Shown here: piece by piece, positions 19,262 to 27,658 of the stretch | How positions within the stretch are numbered: position 1 is the stretch's first letter | Layout: each line of letters begins with the position of its first letter | DNA from: Phyllobacterium sp. OV277 | Lineage (GTDB): Bacteria; Pseudomonadota; Alphaproteobacteria; Rhizobiales; Rhizobiaceae | Direction: 5' to 3' | Assembly: GCF_900104355.1 (NCBI RefSeq) | Contig: NZ_FNIY01000001.1 | Coordinates: 1-64,000, forward strand | DNA: 64,000 bases | Translations under genes and position numbers: made by a program | Notes under the pieces: model-generated | The model's database searches: none | What the model was told of the DNA's origin: nothing | Seen by the model: the letters and a program-made list of their open reading frames with translations, nothing else

Positions 19262-19438
19262 GGTCCCCTCCGAGGCCGCGTAGTGAAACCAGACTATGGT
19301 TGAGTGATCACCACGGTCAAGCCCACACTTTACGCTATATTAAGGAGTCCATTCGGGCGATGACGGGCAGAAAGCGACACCGTAAACGACAATAAATAGT
19401 CATATCAGGTCAAAATCAAACATCAGACCTGCTGGGTG

Positions 19439-20692
19439 CTAGGCATTGGCCGCGTGCAGAACCTTGGGTCTGCTCTGTTCGTGTTCGCCAATATAGGTTC
19501 GCGTCAAAGGGATAACGTTGTTTCTTTTTGCAATCTGGAACTGGAAAACCACGAGATCCTCGTACCGAAATGCAGACTCGGCAGCGGCGAGATAGAATTC
19601 CCACATCCGGCAGAAACGTTCATCATAGAGCGCCGCTGCGTCCTGCCACCGCGCCATGAAGCGTTCGCGCCAAGCGGATAAGGTCGACGCATAATGGAGA
19701 CGCAGAATTTCCACATCAGTGACCATCAATCCGGCTTTCTCGATTTCCGGAATGATTTCCGACATGGACGGGATATAGCCACCCGGAAAAATATACTTGT
19801 CGAGCCACGGTGTGGTGAAGCCCGGCACTGCCGAACAACCGATCGTATGCAGGACCATCACGCCATCCTCGTCGAGCAGTTCCGCGCACTTCCTGAAAAA
19901 CTGTCCATAGGATGCAGCGCCGACATGCTCGAACATGCCGACCGAAACGATACGGTCAAATGTTCCATTCAGGCTGCGATAATCCTGCAGGGCAAAGTTC
20001 ACACGGTTGGAGTGGCTTTTCGTCCCCGGTCTGTTTCTGGCAAACTCAAGCTGTTCTTCTGATAGGGTAACCCCAAGCACCTCACCCGACGGTGCCTCAT
20101 CAGCCAGATGCAGCGCCAAGCCGCCCCACCCGCAGCCAATATCGAGGACCCGGCTATCCGGTTGCACCAGAAGCTTGGCAGCCAGATGCCTTTTCTTGGC
20201 AAGTTGTGCCTCTTCCAGGCTCTGTTCGGGATGTTCGAAATAGGCGCAGGAATATTGCCGGTCTGTATCGAGAAACAGACCATATAGCCTGCCGTCCAGA
20301 TCATAATGATGGGCGACGTTGCGCTTCGAGCGTGCTGGCAGATTGCGCTGGCGAAAGCCTCTGAAACGAGCCCGCAAACTGTCGATCAGGCGGGCGGGAA
20401 GCGGGTGTGTTTCGTTCTGCGCCTCACGCAACACCAGACAGAGAAAATCATAGATCGTACCCTGCTCGACGATGAAACGCTCGTCCATGAACAACTCACC
20501 GAGTTGCATGTCGGCATCCATGAGAAACAGCAGTTGCGCCGACCGGTCGGCAAAACGCACGACTACCGGATCGCCGGTTTCATCGCCAAAAACAAGGCGG
20601 ACACCGCTTGCCGTTAGGACAGTCAGCGAGCCTTTGGTCACAATGCGGGAAAAAGCGAAACGAAGAATCCGGTCCACGAACGAAAGAGGCAT
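19439..20692 (-). CDS. cfa: cyclopropane-fatty-acyl-phospholipid synthase
   Basis: 417-aa SAM-dependent enzyme that methylenates unsaturated acyl chains of membrane phospholipids. The N-terminal region (FADRSAQLLFLMDADMQLGELFMDE) is the family's lipid-binding domain. The methyltransferase domain carries the SAM motif VLDIGCGWGGLALHLA, and the signature VGMFEHVG and the C-terminal SFRYEDLVVFQFQI follow. Length and motifs are standard for Cfa. It stands upstream of the anti-sigma gene with a 95-bp gap. Confidence 0.95.
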   Translation of the reverse strand: MPLSFVDRILRFAFSRIVTKGSLTVLTASGVRLVFGDETGDPVVVRFADRSAQLLFLMDADMQLGELFMDERFIVEQGTIYDFLCLVLREAQNETHPLPARLIDSLRARFRGFRQRNLPARSKRNVAHHYDLDGRLYGLFLDTDRQYSCAYFEHPEQSLEEAQLAKKRHLAAKLLVQPDSRVLDIGCGWGGLALHLADEAPSGEVLGVTLSEEQLEFARNRPGTKSHSNRVNFALQDYRSLNGTFDRIVSVGMFEHVGAASYGQFFRKCAELLDEDGVMVLHTIGCSAVPGFTTPWLDKYIFPGGYIPSMSEIIPEIEKAGLMVTDVEILRLHYASTLSAWRERFMARWQDAAALYDERFCRMWEFYLAAAESAFRYEDLVVFQFQIAKRNNVIPLTRTYIGEHEQSRPKVLHAANA

Positions 20693-20787
20693 GCAGACAC
20701 TCCTGAGGCGATACGTGTCAGGCTCCTATCATGCGGCGATGATCACAAGATTACGCGAACCTGATGCCAAAATGAAATGATCGCTGC

Positions 20788-21591
20788 TTATATCGTCAGA
20801 ACATGGCGGAGCCGGTCGCCCATAGCCTTTATATCGCCAAGCGATTCGTGGCCGATCAGCATGAAGGCATGGGTGTCGCTGGACCAATATATGACATTCA
20901 TGCCATGACGCCGTTCGCTATCAGGAGCTTTTGCGCCCTTGGAGGACTGAACGATACAAAGAGCCATTGGTGCCTGCGCCGCATCCAGATAGGTAATCTG
21001 TCCGAGCGCCTTGCCATCATAGGTGAGCATCTGGGCACGTTTCAACGTGGTTCCCGGCAACTGCACCAACTCAGGTGTGAGATTGAGACCAAGTTTGACG
21101 CCAACACCACGCAATTGTTCGGTTTGCACTGCCACGTCAGCGGGAGCGTTACCCAATGTGTCGCTGGTATAGAGCGACATATATTGCGCGACGACCGAGC
21201 GCCAGTCACTGCCATCCTGATCGCCGTGAAGGCTTGATTGAACACCAAGGAAAGTCCGGTCCACTGCAATACCAATAGCGATGAAACCAATTGCAGCGGC
21301 CAGAAAACCGCGACGATTCCAGCCATTTGCCTGTTTCCTGACCTGCTCTGGCGGCAAAATCTCAGCAAGCATCGCATCGAGCTTGGCCTTTGGTGCACTG
21401 TCGAGCAACGGAATAAAGGCATCGCGGAACGGCAAGTTGCTGGAAGACAGGAAACGCAGCCGATCAGCAACGGCTTCGTCTCGTTCGAGCAGGTTTTCGA
21501 CTTGCTTGCGTGTATCTGGATCGAGTTCTCCGTCCAGAAACGCCACCAGCATCTCATCGCTTCCGATTGTCTCTCGGTTGGGATCGGTCAT
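20788..21591 (-). CDS. membrane-anchored anti-sigma factor
   Basis: 267 aa. An acidic N-terminal cytoplasmic domain (DEMLVAFLDGELDPDTRKQVENLL) has the typical anti-sigma helix, without the zinc-binding HxxxCxxC motif. One transmembrane helix (residues about 95-113) follows, then a periplasmic domain. Its ATG overlaps the stop of the sigma gene (ATGA), the standard sigma/anti-sigma pairing. It should sequester the adjacent sigma factor until a periplasmic signal is received. Confidence 0.87.
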   Translation of the reverse strand: MTDPNRETIGSDEMLVAFLDGELDPDTRKQVENLLERDEAVADRLRFLSSSNLPFRDAFIPLLDSAPKAKLDAMLAEILPPEQVRKQANGWNRRGFLAAAIGFIAIGIAVDRTFLGVQSSLHGDQDGSDWRSVVAQYMSLYTSDTLGNAPADVAVQTEQLRGVGVKLGLNLTPELVQLPGTTLKRAQMLTYDGKALGQITYLDAAQAPMALCIVQSSKGAKAPDSERRHGMNVIYWSSDTHAFMLIGHESLGDIKAMGDRLRHVLTI

Positions 21592-22196
21592 GGCGCGCTC
21601 CCTTCCATTCTGTCTGATCCGGCGGAGGCCAGCTTCGCACGTGCCGCAGCAAGCCGGCTCATGACAGTGCCAATGGGTATTTCAAGCAGATCGGCAACCT
21701 CGCGATAGGAAAGCTCTTCGACATAGGCAAGGAAAACCACAGTTCTCTGCGCTTCAGGCAACGCCTGAACCTGCCGGAGCACCTGATTGGCAAAAATGTG
21801 AGTCTCGGTATCGCGTGCCCCATCAAAAACAAGGGTCTCATCGGCATCAACGAAGCCCTGCCCCATGCGCACGCGCCGGGAGCGGACCTCGTTGAGCCAG
21901 ATGGAATACAGGATTGAAAACAACCATCGGTCGAGCCGGGTGCCGGGAGTAAACTGGCCTGCCCGCTCCAATGCACGCACACAGGTTGCCTGCACCAGAT
22001 CATCGGCAACGTCACGCTGATGCGATAACACCACAGCGTAACGCCAGAGCCTCGTAAGGTGTTGGGAAAGTCCCGCCCTGATTTCCTGCTCGTTTGCGAT
22101 GGTCGCCTCCGCATCGGACCGGGAAACACGGTCCGATGACTCTCTGCTACGCTTTGCCTGACTATAAGCAGGAACCGCTGGATATGCGACAGACAT
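21588..22196 (-). CDS. ECF-type RNA polymerase sigma factor
   Basis: About 202 aa from the ATG at 22196 (MSVAYPAVPAYSQ); an upstream start at 22244 is possible. Region 2 (RDVADDLVQATCVRALERA, then WLFSILYSIWLNEVRSR) and region 4 (LPEAQRTVVFLAYVEELSYREVADLLEIPIGTVMSR, split here only for reading) are intact, with no region 3, as for ECF sigma factors. It is coupled to the anti-sigma gene. The signal is unknown. Confidence 0.9.
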   Translation of the reverse strand: MSVAYPAVPAYSQAKRSRESSDRVSRSDAEATIANEQEIRAGLSQHLTRLWRYAVVLSHQRDVADDLVQATCVRALERAGQFTPGTRLDRWLFSILYSIWLNEVRSRRVRMGQGFVDADETLVFDGARDTETHIFANQVLRQVQALPEAQRTVVFLAYVEELSYREVADLLEIPIGTVMSRLAAARAKLASAGSDRMEGSAP

Positions 22197-22260
22197 GATG
22201 CATCCGGTTTGAATTGTCATGGTCATCCGCCGATCTCGCTTCAATCAGGCGCTTCCTTCC

Positions 22261-22800
22261 TCACATCTTTGTCGGGTTTTCGATCGCTTCGGCCAAATCG
22301 CGATATTCCTCGCAGTCTGTGCCGCAAATACCCCTGATCTTGGCGAGTTGATCCTTGGCAAGGTCGAGATGACCTTTGATGACATAGGCCTCCCCAAGAT
22401 ATTCACGCACCTTGGCATATTGCGGATCAAGCTGAACCGATTTCATATAATAGCCGATGCCCTCGTCGGTGCGCCCAAGCTTGCGCGTCGCATAGCCGCG
22501 ATAATTGAGGGCAATAGCGGTATTCGGATTCTTCAGCGTATCAAGGATAGCCAGCGCTTCTTCGTAACGCCCGGCTTCTGCAAGCGCATAAGCGTAGGTT
22601 GTCAGGTCAGAATCGGGAAGCAAGCTGCCTTCCTGCTTGACACATTTCTTGGTTTTTGGGTTCCAGACCTCCCCTTTCGGACAGGTTGGGGTCGCGCTGT
22701 TATCCTCGCCCGCCGCATAGACCGGGCTCGATAATGCAGCAACCGCAAGGCATGCGCCAAACAGGGCTGCGGTAACGGATAGTGAATTGGCTTTGTTCAT
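22261..22800 (-). CDS. secreted tetratricopeptide-repeat protein
   Basis: 179 aa from the ATG at 22800 (MNKANSLSVTAALFG). A signal peptide ends near YAA. The mature protein has a Cys-containing segment (CPKGEVWNPKTKKC) and then TPR-like helices (YAYALAEAGRYEEALAIL, YRGYATRKLGRTDEGIGYYMKSV, YLGEAYVIKGHLDLAKDQL). It is likely a periplasmic scaffold. It is upstream of, and in the same direction as, the sigma gene with a 64-bp gap, so it may belong to the same regulon. Confidence 0.85.
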   Translation of the reverse strand: MNKANSLSVTAALFGACLAVAALSSPVYAAGEDNSATPTCPKGEVWNPKTKKCVKQEGSLLPDSDLTTYAYALAEAGRYEEALAILDTLKNPNTAIALNYRGYATRKLGRTDEGIGYYMKSVQLDPQYAKVREYLGEAYVIKGHLDLAKDQLAKIRGICGTDCEEYRDLAEAIENPTKM

Positions 22801-23031
22801 GATGACGTTCTCTCCTGCATCAAAACGACTGCAATGAGAGAACACGCCAACTATTCATTTTATTCGGCCTGTCCGCAGAATTTTGATCAGGACGGGAACA
22901 AAATTTCCGCAAAGCAAAAAATCCCACCAAAATTGTCCATCACATTGGTGTCAGGACTTAAAATTGCCCGCCACGCTCTCTATATGCATCTCGCGTGCTC
23001 AAATTGGCCGGGTGCGTAACAGGAGAAACTT

Positions 23032-24039
23032 ATGTCTGGCACTGCTTCCCGCATTATTCGCATCGCTGTGTTGCTCGTTCTGGCCCTGGCGGTGACGCTG
23101 AGCGCTTTTGATATCGCCGACGCGCGGCGGGCAGGTGGCGGATTTGGCAGTCGTGGTACACGCACTTTCGATGCGCCCGCAACCACACGGACCGCGCCCT
23201 CTCCTGCTGCCCCAATTGAACGCTCTATGACGCCGCGCCCGCAGACAAACCAGCCTTCTGCCATGCAGCCGCAGATGAACACACAACGTCCGGGCTTCTT
23301 TGGCGGTTTCGGCCGTTCCATGATCGGTGGCTTGCTGGTTGGCGGCCTGATCGGCACGTTGCTCGGCCACGGTTTTGGTGGCGGCTTCGGCTTCCTCGGC
23401 ATGCTCTTGCAGATCGGCCTTGTTATCGGCGCGGTCATGCTGGCCATGCGCTTCTTTGCCCAGCGCCGGCAATCATCTGCAACGGCATCAGGTCCCTCGT
23501 TCAATCAGGCATTCGGCCGCCCGGCTGATCCGTCTGCATCGCCTTCGTTCCGTATTCCAAGCATTGGTGCGGCGATGGGTTCGGGCTCTGCGGCTCCAAA
23601 GCCAGCACCGGCCCAGTCTTCGCAGGCATCGGATGAGCTTGGCATTTCGCAGCAGGATCTGGACAAGTTTGAACAGCTTCTGACCGAAGTGCAGACAGCT
23701 TACGGCACGGAAAATTATGCGGTTCTGCGGACGCTGACCACACCAGAGGCCATGTCCTACCTTGCCGAAGAACTCGGTGAGAACGCAACGAAGGGCGTGC
23801 GCAACAGCGTTTCCGACGTCAAACTGCTTCAGGGTGACATCGCTGAGTCTTGGCGCGAGGACAATGCCGAATACGCAACACTGGCAATGCGCTATTCAAG
23901 CGTTGATGCGATGCTCGACCGCACAACAGGCAAGCTTGTTGATGGTGATAACACGAGGGCAAGTGAAAGCACTGAGGTCTGGACATTTGTCCGCAAAAAT
24001 GGCGACGACTGGAAGCTGTCAGCTATTCAGGCCGCATAA
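23032..24039 (+). CDS. Tim44-like domain membrane protein
   Basis: 335 aa. N-terminal signal-anchor helix, a low-complexity Ala/Pro/Thr-rich linker, a glycine-rich membrane hairpin (MIGGLLVGGLIGTLLG, then GMLLQIGLVIGAVMLAM), and a C-terminal Tim44/TimA-like domain (ISQQDLDKFEQLLTEVQTAYGTENYAVLRTL and following). Such bacterial proteins are of uncertain role, possibly linked to membrane insertion or sensing. It is divergent from the TPR gene, with a 230-bp region between. Confidence 0.85.
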   Translation: MSGTASRIIRIAVLLVLALAVTLSAFDIADARRAGGGFGSRGTRTFDAPATTRTAPSPAAPIERSMTPRPQTNQPSAMQPQMNTQRPGFFGGFGRSMIGGLLVGGLIGTLLGHGFGGGFGFLGMLLQIGLVIGAVMLAMRFFAQRRQSSATASGPSFNQAFGRPADPSASPSFRIPSIGAAMGSGSAAPKPAPAQSSQASDELGISQQDLDKFEQLLTEVQTAYGTENYAVLRTLTTPEAMSYLAEELGENATKGVRNSVSDVKLLQGDIAESWREDNAEYATLAMRYSSVDAMLDRTTGKLVDGDNTRASESTEVWTFVRKNGDDWKLSAIQAA

Positions 24040-24068
24040 GCTCAATCTAGCCGGCCCATACTTATAAT

Positions 24069-24099
24069 TCCGGCGCAGGAGCCTTGCTTCTGCGCCGGA
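24069..24099. terminator. hairpin after Tim44-like gene
   Basis: A 10-bp stem (TCCGGCGCAG with CTGCGCCGGA) and 11-nt loop lie between the stops of two convergent genes. There is no T-run, so termination strength is uncertain. Confidence 0.5.
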
Positions 24100-24124
24100 T
24101 TGATTCTGCGGGATTGGTTTGCAG

Positions 24125-24496
24125 TTATTTCACAACGTGCCAGACACCACCGACGCCATCACCCGTTGTCTCGCCTTCTTTTGTGTCCTTGGCAAAGGTG
24201 TAAAGCGGCTTGCCATCATAGGCCCACATATCTTTGCCATCAGAAGCTTTGACAAGGGACCATTTGCCTTCGGCCTTCGCCTTGGCATCCGCATGGAAGG
24301 CCGGCCACTTCTTCAGGCAATCCGCATCGCAATTGGATTTGCCTTTTGCATCCTTGTCGAACGTATAGAGCGTCAGGCCCTTTTCCGTGGCAAGCACCTT
24401 ACCGAGTTTGGTTTCCACCGTCTTTGCTGGCTCTGCAGCATAGGCGGACAGGGTCGTGGCGGCCAGAAGACTCATTGCAATCACAAGTGTTTTCAT
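24125..24496 (-). CDS. secreted repeat (COG4315 / Lipoprotein_15) protein
   Basis: 123 aa from the ATG at 24496, with AGGGAG 8 bp upstream; the GTG at 24505 sits on the ribosome site and is unlikely. The signal peptide cleaves near AYA-AEP. The mature part has the two repeats of the family, each with the motif LYTFDKD (TLYTFDKDAKGKSNC and PLYTFAKDTKEGE), plus the conserved CxxxCLKKWP. The function of this family is unknown. It is divergent from the two-component regulator. Confidence 0.85.
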   Translation of the reverse strand: MKTLVIAMSLLAATTLSAYAAEPAKTVETKLGKVLATEKGLTLYTFDKDAKGKSNCDADCLKKWPAFHADAKAKAEGKWSLVKASDGKDMWAYDGKPLYTFAKDTKEGETTGDGVGGVWHVVK

Positions 24497-24550
24497 TGTT
24501 TTCACTCCCTTATCGGTTTGACCGGTGAGACACCGGCATTGCCGTTTTAC

Positions 24551-24565
24551 GCGAACGACGTTCGC
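24551..24565. promoter_or_regulatory. GCGAAC-GAC-GTTCGC palindrome (candidate operator)
   Basis: A perfect 6-bp inverted repeat with 3-bp spacer lies 55 bp upstream of the secreted-repeat gene, between the two divergent genes. It is a candidate operator for one of them. No regulator is assigned. Confidence 0.35.
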
Positions 24566-24797
24566 TATTCATGACGATGCGACCCATTCTGATCCGAATT
24601 GAGGCACGGTTGAGCAAAAAACAAACAACTATTGAGACGATTGGTAACAAGACGAAAACAGCGTATTGGTTACTGCAATCAGTTGTGAGCTGAAGATGGA
24701 CTGCCCGCAAAAAACCGAGATTTGATCTTATCTGCCCCGCCATACCGCACCGCATTGTGATGCGGCGTCTCGAACATTCAAAGTAATGATCTGAAAA

Positions 24798-25454
24798 ATG
24801 CGACTGCTGCTGGTTGAAGATGACATGATGCTTGGCTCTTCGTTAAAGAAGGCGCTGGAGAAGCATGCCTATGGTGTGGACTGGATGCAGGACGGTGAAT
24901 CCGGACTGGCCGCAATACAGGATTCCAGTTTTGCCGTTGTTATTCTCGACGTCAATCTCCCCAAGATGAGCGGACTTGAAGTACTCCGGGCGGCGCGCCG
25001 TGACAAAAACCTCGTTCCCATTCTCCTTTTGACTGCACGCGATACCCCGCTTCATAAGGTTGAAGGCCTCGACAACGGGGCGGATGATTATCTGGTCAAG
25101 CCGTTTGATCTTGATGAACTGCTGGCGCGATTGCGCGCGCTCGTGCGTCGCAGTGAAGGTCGGGTCGATACTGTTCTGCGATGCGCTGATGTGGAAGTGG
25201 ACCCAGCTGCCAAGGTAGTGCGCAAAGCATCCACGCAGGTCATGATGACCGCCAAGGAGTTTCAACTCCTGAAGCTCCTGATGGAGCGATCCGGCAAATA
25301 CGTCACAAAAAGCGATATTGAATATGCACTCTACAGCGCGGAAAGTGCCGTCGAGAGCAATACGACCGAGGTGACAATCTATAATCTGCGCAAAAAGCTG
25401 GGCAGCGATTTCATCAAATCCATCCGCGGTGTGGGCTATATGGTGGATGCATGA
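24798..25454 (+). CDS. OmpR/PmrA-like response regulator
   Basis: 218 aa. Receiver domain with acidic pocket E7/D8, phosphoacceptor D51 (VVILDVNLP), switch Thr (LLLTARD) and Lys (DDYLVKPFD). The C-terminal winged helix (VMMTAKEFQLLKLLMERSGKYVTKSDIEYAL and RKKLGSDFIKSIRGVGYM) is of OmpR type, in the QseB/PmrA/TctD subfamily. Its stop overlaps the histidine kinase start (ATGA). It probably controls the eight-gene cluster that begins 1.5 kb downstream, where an 11-bp-period direct repeat fits this class of regulator. That link is inference. Confidence 0.93.
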   Translation: MRLLLVEDDMMLGSSLKKALEKHAYGVDWMQDGESGLAAIQDSSFAVVILDVNLPKMSGLEVLRAARRDKNLVPILLLTARDTPLHKVEGLDNGADDYLVKPFDLDELLARLRALVRRSEGRVDTVLRCADVEVDPAAKVVRKASTQVMMTAKEFQLLKLLMERSGKYVTKSDIEYALYSAESAVESNTTEVTIYNLRKKLGSDFIKSIRGVGYMVDA

Positions 25455-26830
25455 GCCGTCCCACCCTCACCCGGAAGCTCTTTTTCCGGATTACGCCGAC
25501 GATTCTCATCACCATGGCAATCATCGGCGGATTTGCCTTCAACAGCGCCACCCGCGAAATCAACAATGTCTATGACGCCCAGCTGATCAACGACGCCAAT
25601 GTGTTGTGGATGCTGCTGCACAATCAATTTGACGAAGAACCCGGAGACGCTCCACCGAAGCAGATCGCCGACATCGATTTCAACATGGGCAACCAGCTCG
25701 CGCTGAATGAAGATGCGGATGATTATGCCGATGCGCATATGTTCCGCGCATGGAAGGAGAATAAGATCGTTCTCTTTTCGGGCTCAACCTTTCCGGCGGA
25801 AATTTCGATGCAACGGGCGGGTTTTACCAATGTTCGTTATGATAGCGAGCAATGGCGGATTTACTCGCTACCCATCCCCGAAACAAAGGTCGTGATCGAG
25901 GTGGCTGAAAAGATCGCCATGCGCCAGACGCTGGTGTCAAACATTCTGCTCAACCTCATTTTCCCGCTGCTCATTCTCATCCCGCTGATTGCTATGCTGA
26001 TCTGGTTTGGCATCAATAGCGGCCTTAGCACCATCCGTATGCTGGTGCAGCAAATCCGAAGTCGCTCACCGGATGACTTGTCAGCAATTCCAGTTGATAC
26101 GCTGCCAAGGGATCTTTCACCGCTTGGCCGGTCGATCAATCAGCTTCTTGAGGATCTGGACGATTCGCTGAAAGCCGAACGGCGTTTTGCCGATCATGCG
26201 GCGCACCAGCTGCGCACACCACAGGCGGCGCTGAAATTGTTGCTACAGATGTTATCGCAGGCAGACAGCGAGAAAGAACGTCAGTCGATTCTTGCCGACC
26301 TCGTCATCAGCAATGAAAAAGCCACCTATCTCATCGAGCAATTGCTGCGCGCTGCGCGTGTTGGCCATCAACCGATCCAACTTCAGCCTGTCGCACTTTA
26401 CAGCACCGTGGCATCAATCGTCGCTGAAATGGGAAATTTGATAACGGCCAAAACATTGGACATGTCGCTCGACGGTGACGAAAAAGCATTGGTCAGGGCA
26501 GATGATCCTCTGTTGCGACTGATGGTCAGCAACCTGATTGAGAACGCCGTGAAATATACGCCTGCAGGTGGCCGCATTCGCGTGGGCGTTACGCTTGCCA
26601 ACAATTTCTGGCGTCTGTCCATTTCCGACAGTGGTCCCGGTATCGCCGAGCACCACCGGGAAGCCGTTTTCCAGCGATTCTATCGCATCGATACACCGCA
26701 GATCGAAGGAACCGGTCTCGGATTGACGATTGTTGCTGATATTATCAAGCGGTTGTCAGGCACGATCGCTTTGAAGTCTCCGGCCTCGGGCAAGGGTCTG
26801 CTCGTGGAAGTGCTTCTACCAAAAGCTTAA
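25451..26830 (+). CDS. sensor histidine kinase (QseC/TctE/PmrB-like)
   Basis: 459 aa. Transmembrane helix 1 (about residues 13-30), a periplasmic domain (about 31-160) with two acidic patches (DEEPGD at 61-66 and NEDADDYADAH at 86-96), helix 2 (about 165-187), HAMP-like linker, dimerisation domain with H252 (AAHQLRTPQ), and the HATPase domain with N, G1 and G2 boxes (NLIENAVKYTP, DSGPGI, GTGLGLTI). The acidic patches resemble cation- or peptide-sensing surfaces in PhoQ/PmrB-type sensors; this is suggestive only. It is coupled to the response regulator. Confidence 0.92.
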   Translation: MSRPTLTRKLFFRITPTILITMAIIGGFAFNSATREINNVYDAQLINDANVLWMLLHNQFDEEPGDAPPKQIADIDFNMGNQLALNEDADDYADAHMFRAWKENKIVLFSGSTFPAEISMQRAGFTNVRYDSEQWRIYSLPIPETKVVIEVAEKIAMRQTLVSNILLNLIFPLLILIPLIAMLIWFGINSGLSTIRMLVQQIRSRSPDDLSAIPVDTLPRDLSPLGRSINQLLEDLDDSLKAERRFADHAAHQLRTPQAALKLLLQMLSQADSEKERQSILADLVISNEKATYLIEQLLRAARVGHQPIQLQPVALYSTVASIVAEMGNLITAKTLDMSLDGDEKALVRADDPLLRLMVSNLIENAVKYTPAGGRIRVGVTLANNFWRLSISDSGPGIAEHHREAVFQRFYRIDTPQIEGTGLGLTIVADIIKRLSGTIALKSPASGKGLLVEVLLPKA

Positions 26831-26875
26831 TTTTGCTGTTTCCAAGTAAGCATGAAGGCCTTTGCTGATTTCAGT

Positions 26876-26893
26876 TTGGCATCATCTTGGCAT
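26876..26893 (+). promoter_or_regulatory. TTGGCAT direct repeat, 11-bp period (candidate response-regulator site)
   Basis: TTGGCAT occurs twice separated by CATC, so the repeat period is 11 bp (one helical turn), the spacing used by OmpR/PmrA-family tandem half-sites. It lies 58 bp before the HAD gene start. A -10-like CATAAT (26891-26896) overlaps the second copy. Confidence 0.55.
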
Positions 26894-26951
26894 AATTTAG
26901 CAATCAGTCCTGAATGCTAGAAGCTCCTCACATTGCACGAGGAGTGTCTGC

Positions 26952-27635
26952 ATGCATGTATTTTGTGATTTCGACGGGACCATTTCCCTCGAAGACGCCA
27001 CAGATTTCATTCTGGAACGATTGGCCAGCCCGAAATGGGAGGAAATCGAACAGGAATGGAAGCAGGGTCTTATTGGTTCCGCGGAATGCATGGCACGTCA
27101 AATCGCTCTGATCCAGGCTACGAATCAGGAGCTGGACCGCGCACTTGACGACATTGCCATTGATCCCACCTTCCCCGCTTTCGTCGATTTTTGCTGGGCA
27201 CAGGCCATCCCTGTCACCATCATCAGCGATGGCGTTGACTATTTCATCAAACGCATTCTTGCCCGCTACAATCTCGATTACCTGCCTGTTATCGCCAACA
27301 AACTGACGATATCGGGCATCAACGGCCACACGCGCTATCAGTTGAGCTCGCCTTACAGCGATGCCGATTGTTCATCGGCTGCCGGCGTCTGCAAATGCCG
27401 CTCGGTCGAAGCTTTCGATACACGCGTCTATATCGGTGACGGCCGTTCCGATTTCTGCGTCTCTGACAAGCCGGAACTGGTGTTTGCCAAAGACAAACTT
27501 GCCGAATTTTGCACCGAAAGGGCCATTCCTTTCGTTGGCTATCAGAATTTTTCCGACCTTACCCAGAGCCTGAAGAATGCACTCCCCGGCTTTACCAGCC
27601 GTCCAGTGAGCGTCCCACGTTACGCCACGGCGTAA
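26952..27635 (+). CDS. HAD-superfamily phosphatase (MtnX/SerB-like)
   Basis: 227 aa, first gene of the cluster, with GAGGAG upstream of the ATG. HAD motif I is CDFDGT (D6 and D8), motif II is IISDGV, and motif IV is YIGDGRSDF. The cap insertion is short, as in MtnX-like (HAD-IB) phosphatases. It contains a Cys-rich strip (DCSSAAGVCKC) typical of this branch. It would dephosphorylate a small phosphorylated intermediate in the cytoplasm; methionine-salvage genes are absent from the window, so the salvage role of MtnX is not supported here. A 23-bp gap leads to the aminotransferase. Confidence 0.85.
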   Translation: MHVFCDFDGTISLEDATDFILERLASPKWEEIEQEWKQGLIGSAECMARQIALIQATNQELDRALDDIAIDPTFPAFVDFCWAQAIPVTIISDGVDYFIKRILARYNLDYLPVIANKLTISGINGHTRYQLSSPYSDADCSSAAGVCKCRSVEAFDTRVYIGDGRSDFCVSDKPELVFAKDKLAEFCTERAIPFVGYQNFSDLTQSLKNALPGFTSRPVSVPRYATA

Positions 27636-27658
27636 ATCTACAACAGAAGAGAATCTTC

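Noticed and set aside
26952-27635. MtnX role in methionine salvage
   Set aside because: No other salvage genes are in the window and the gene sits in an unrelated operon, so the fold name is kept but not the pathway.
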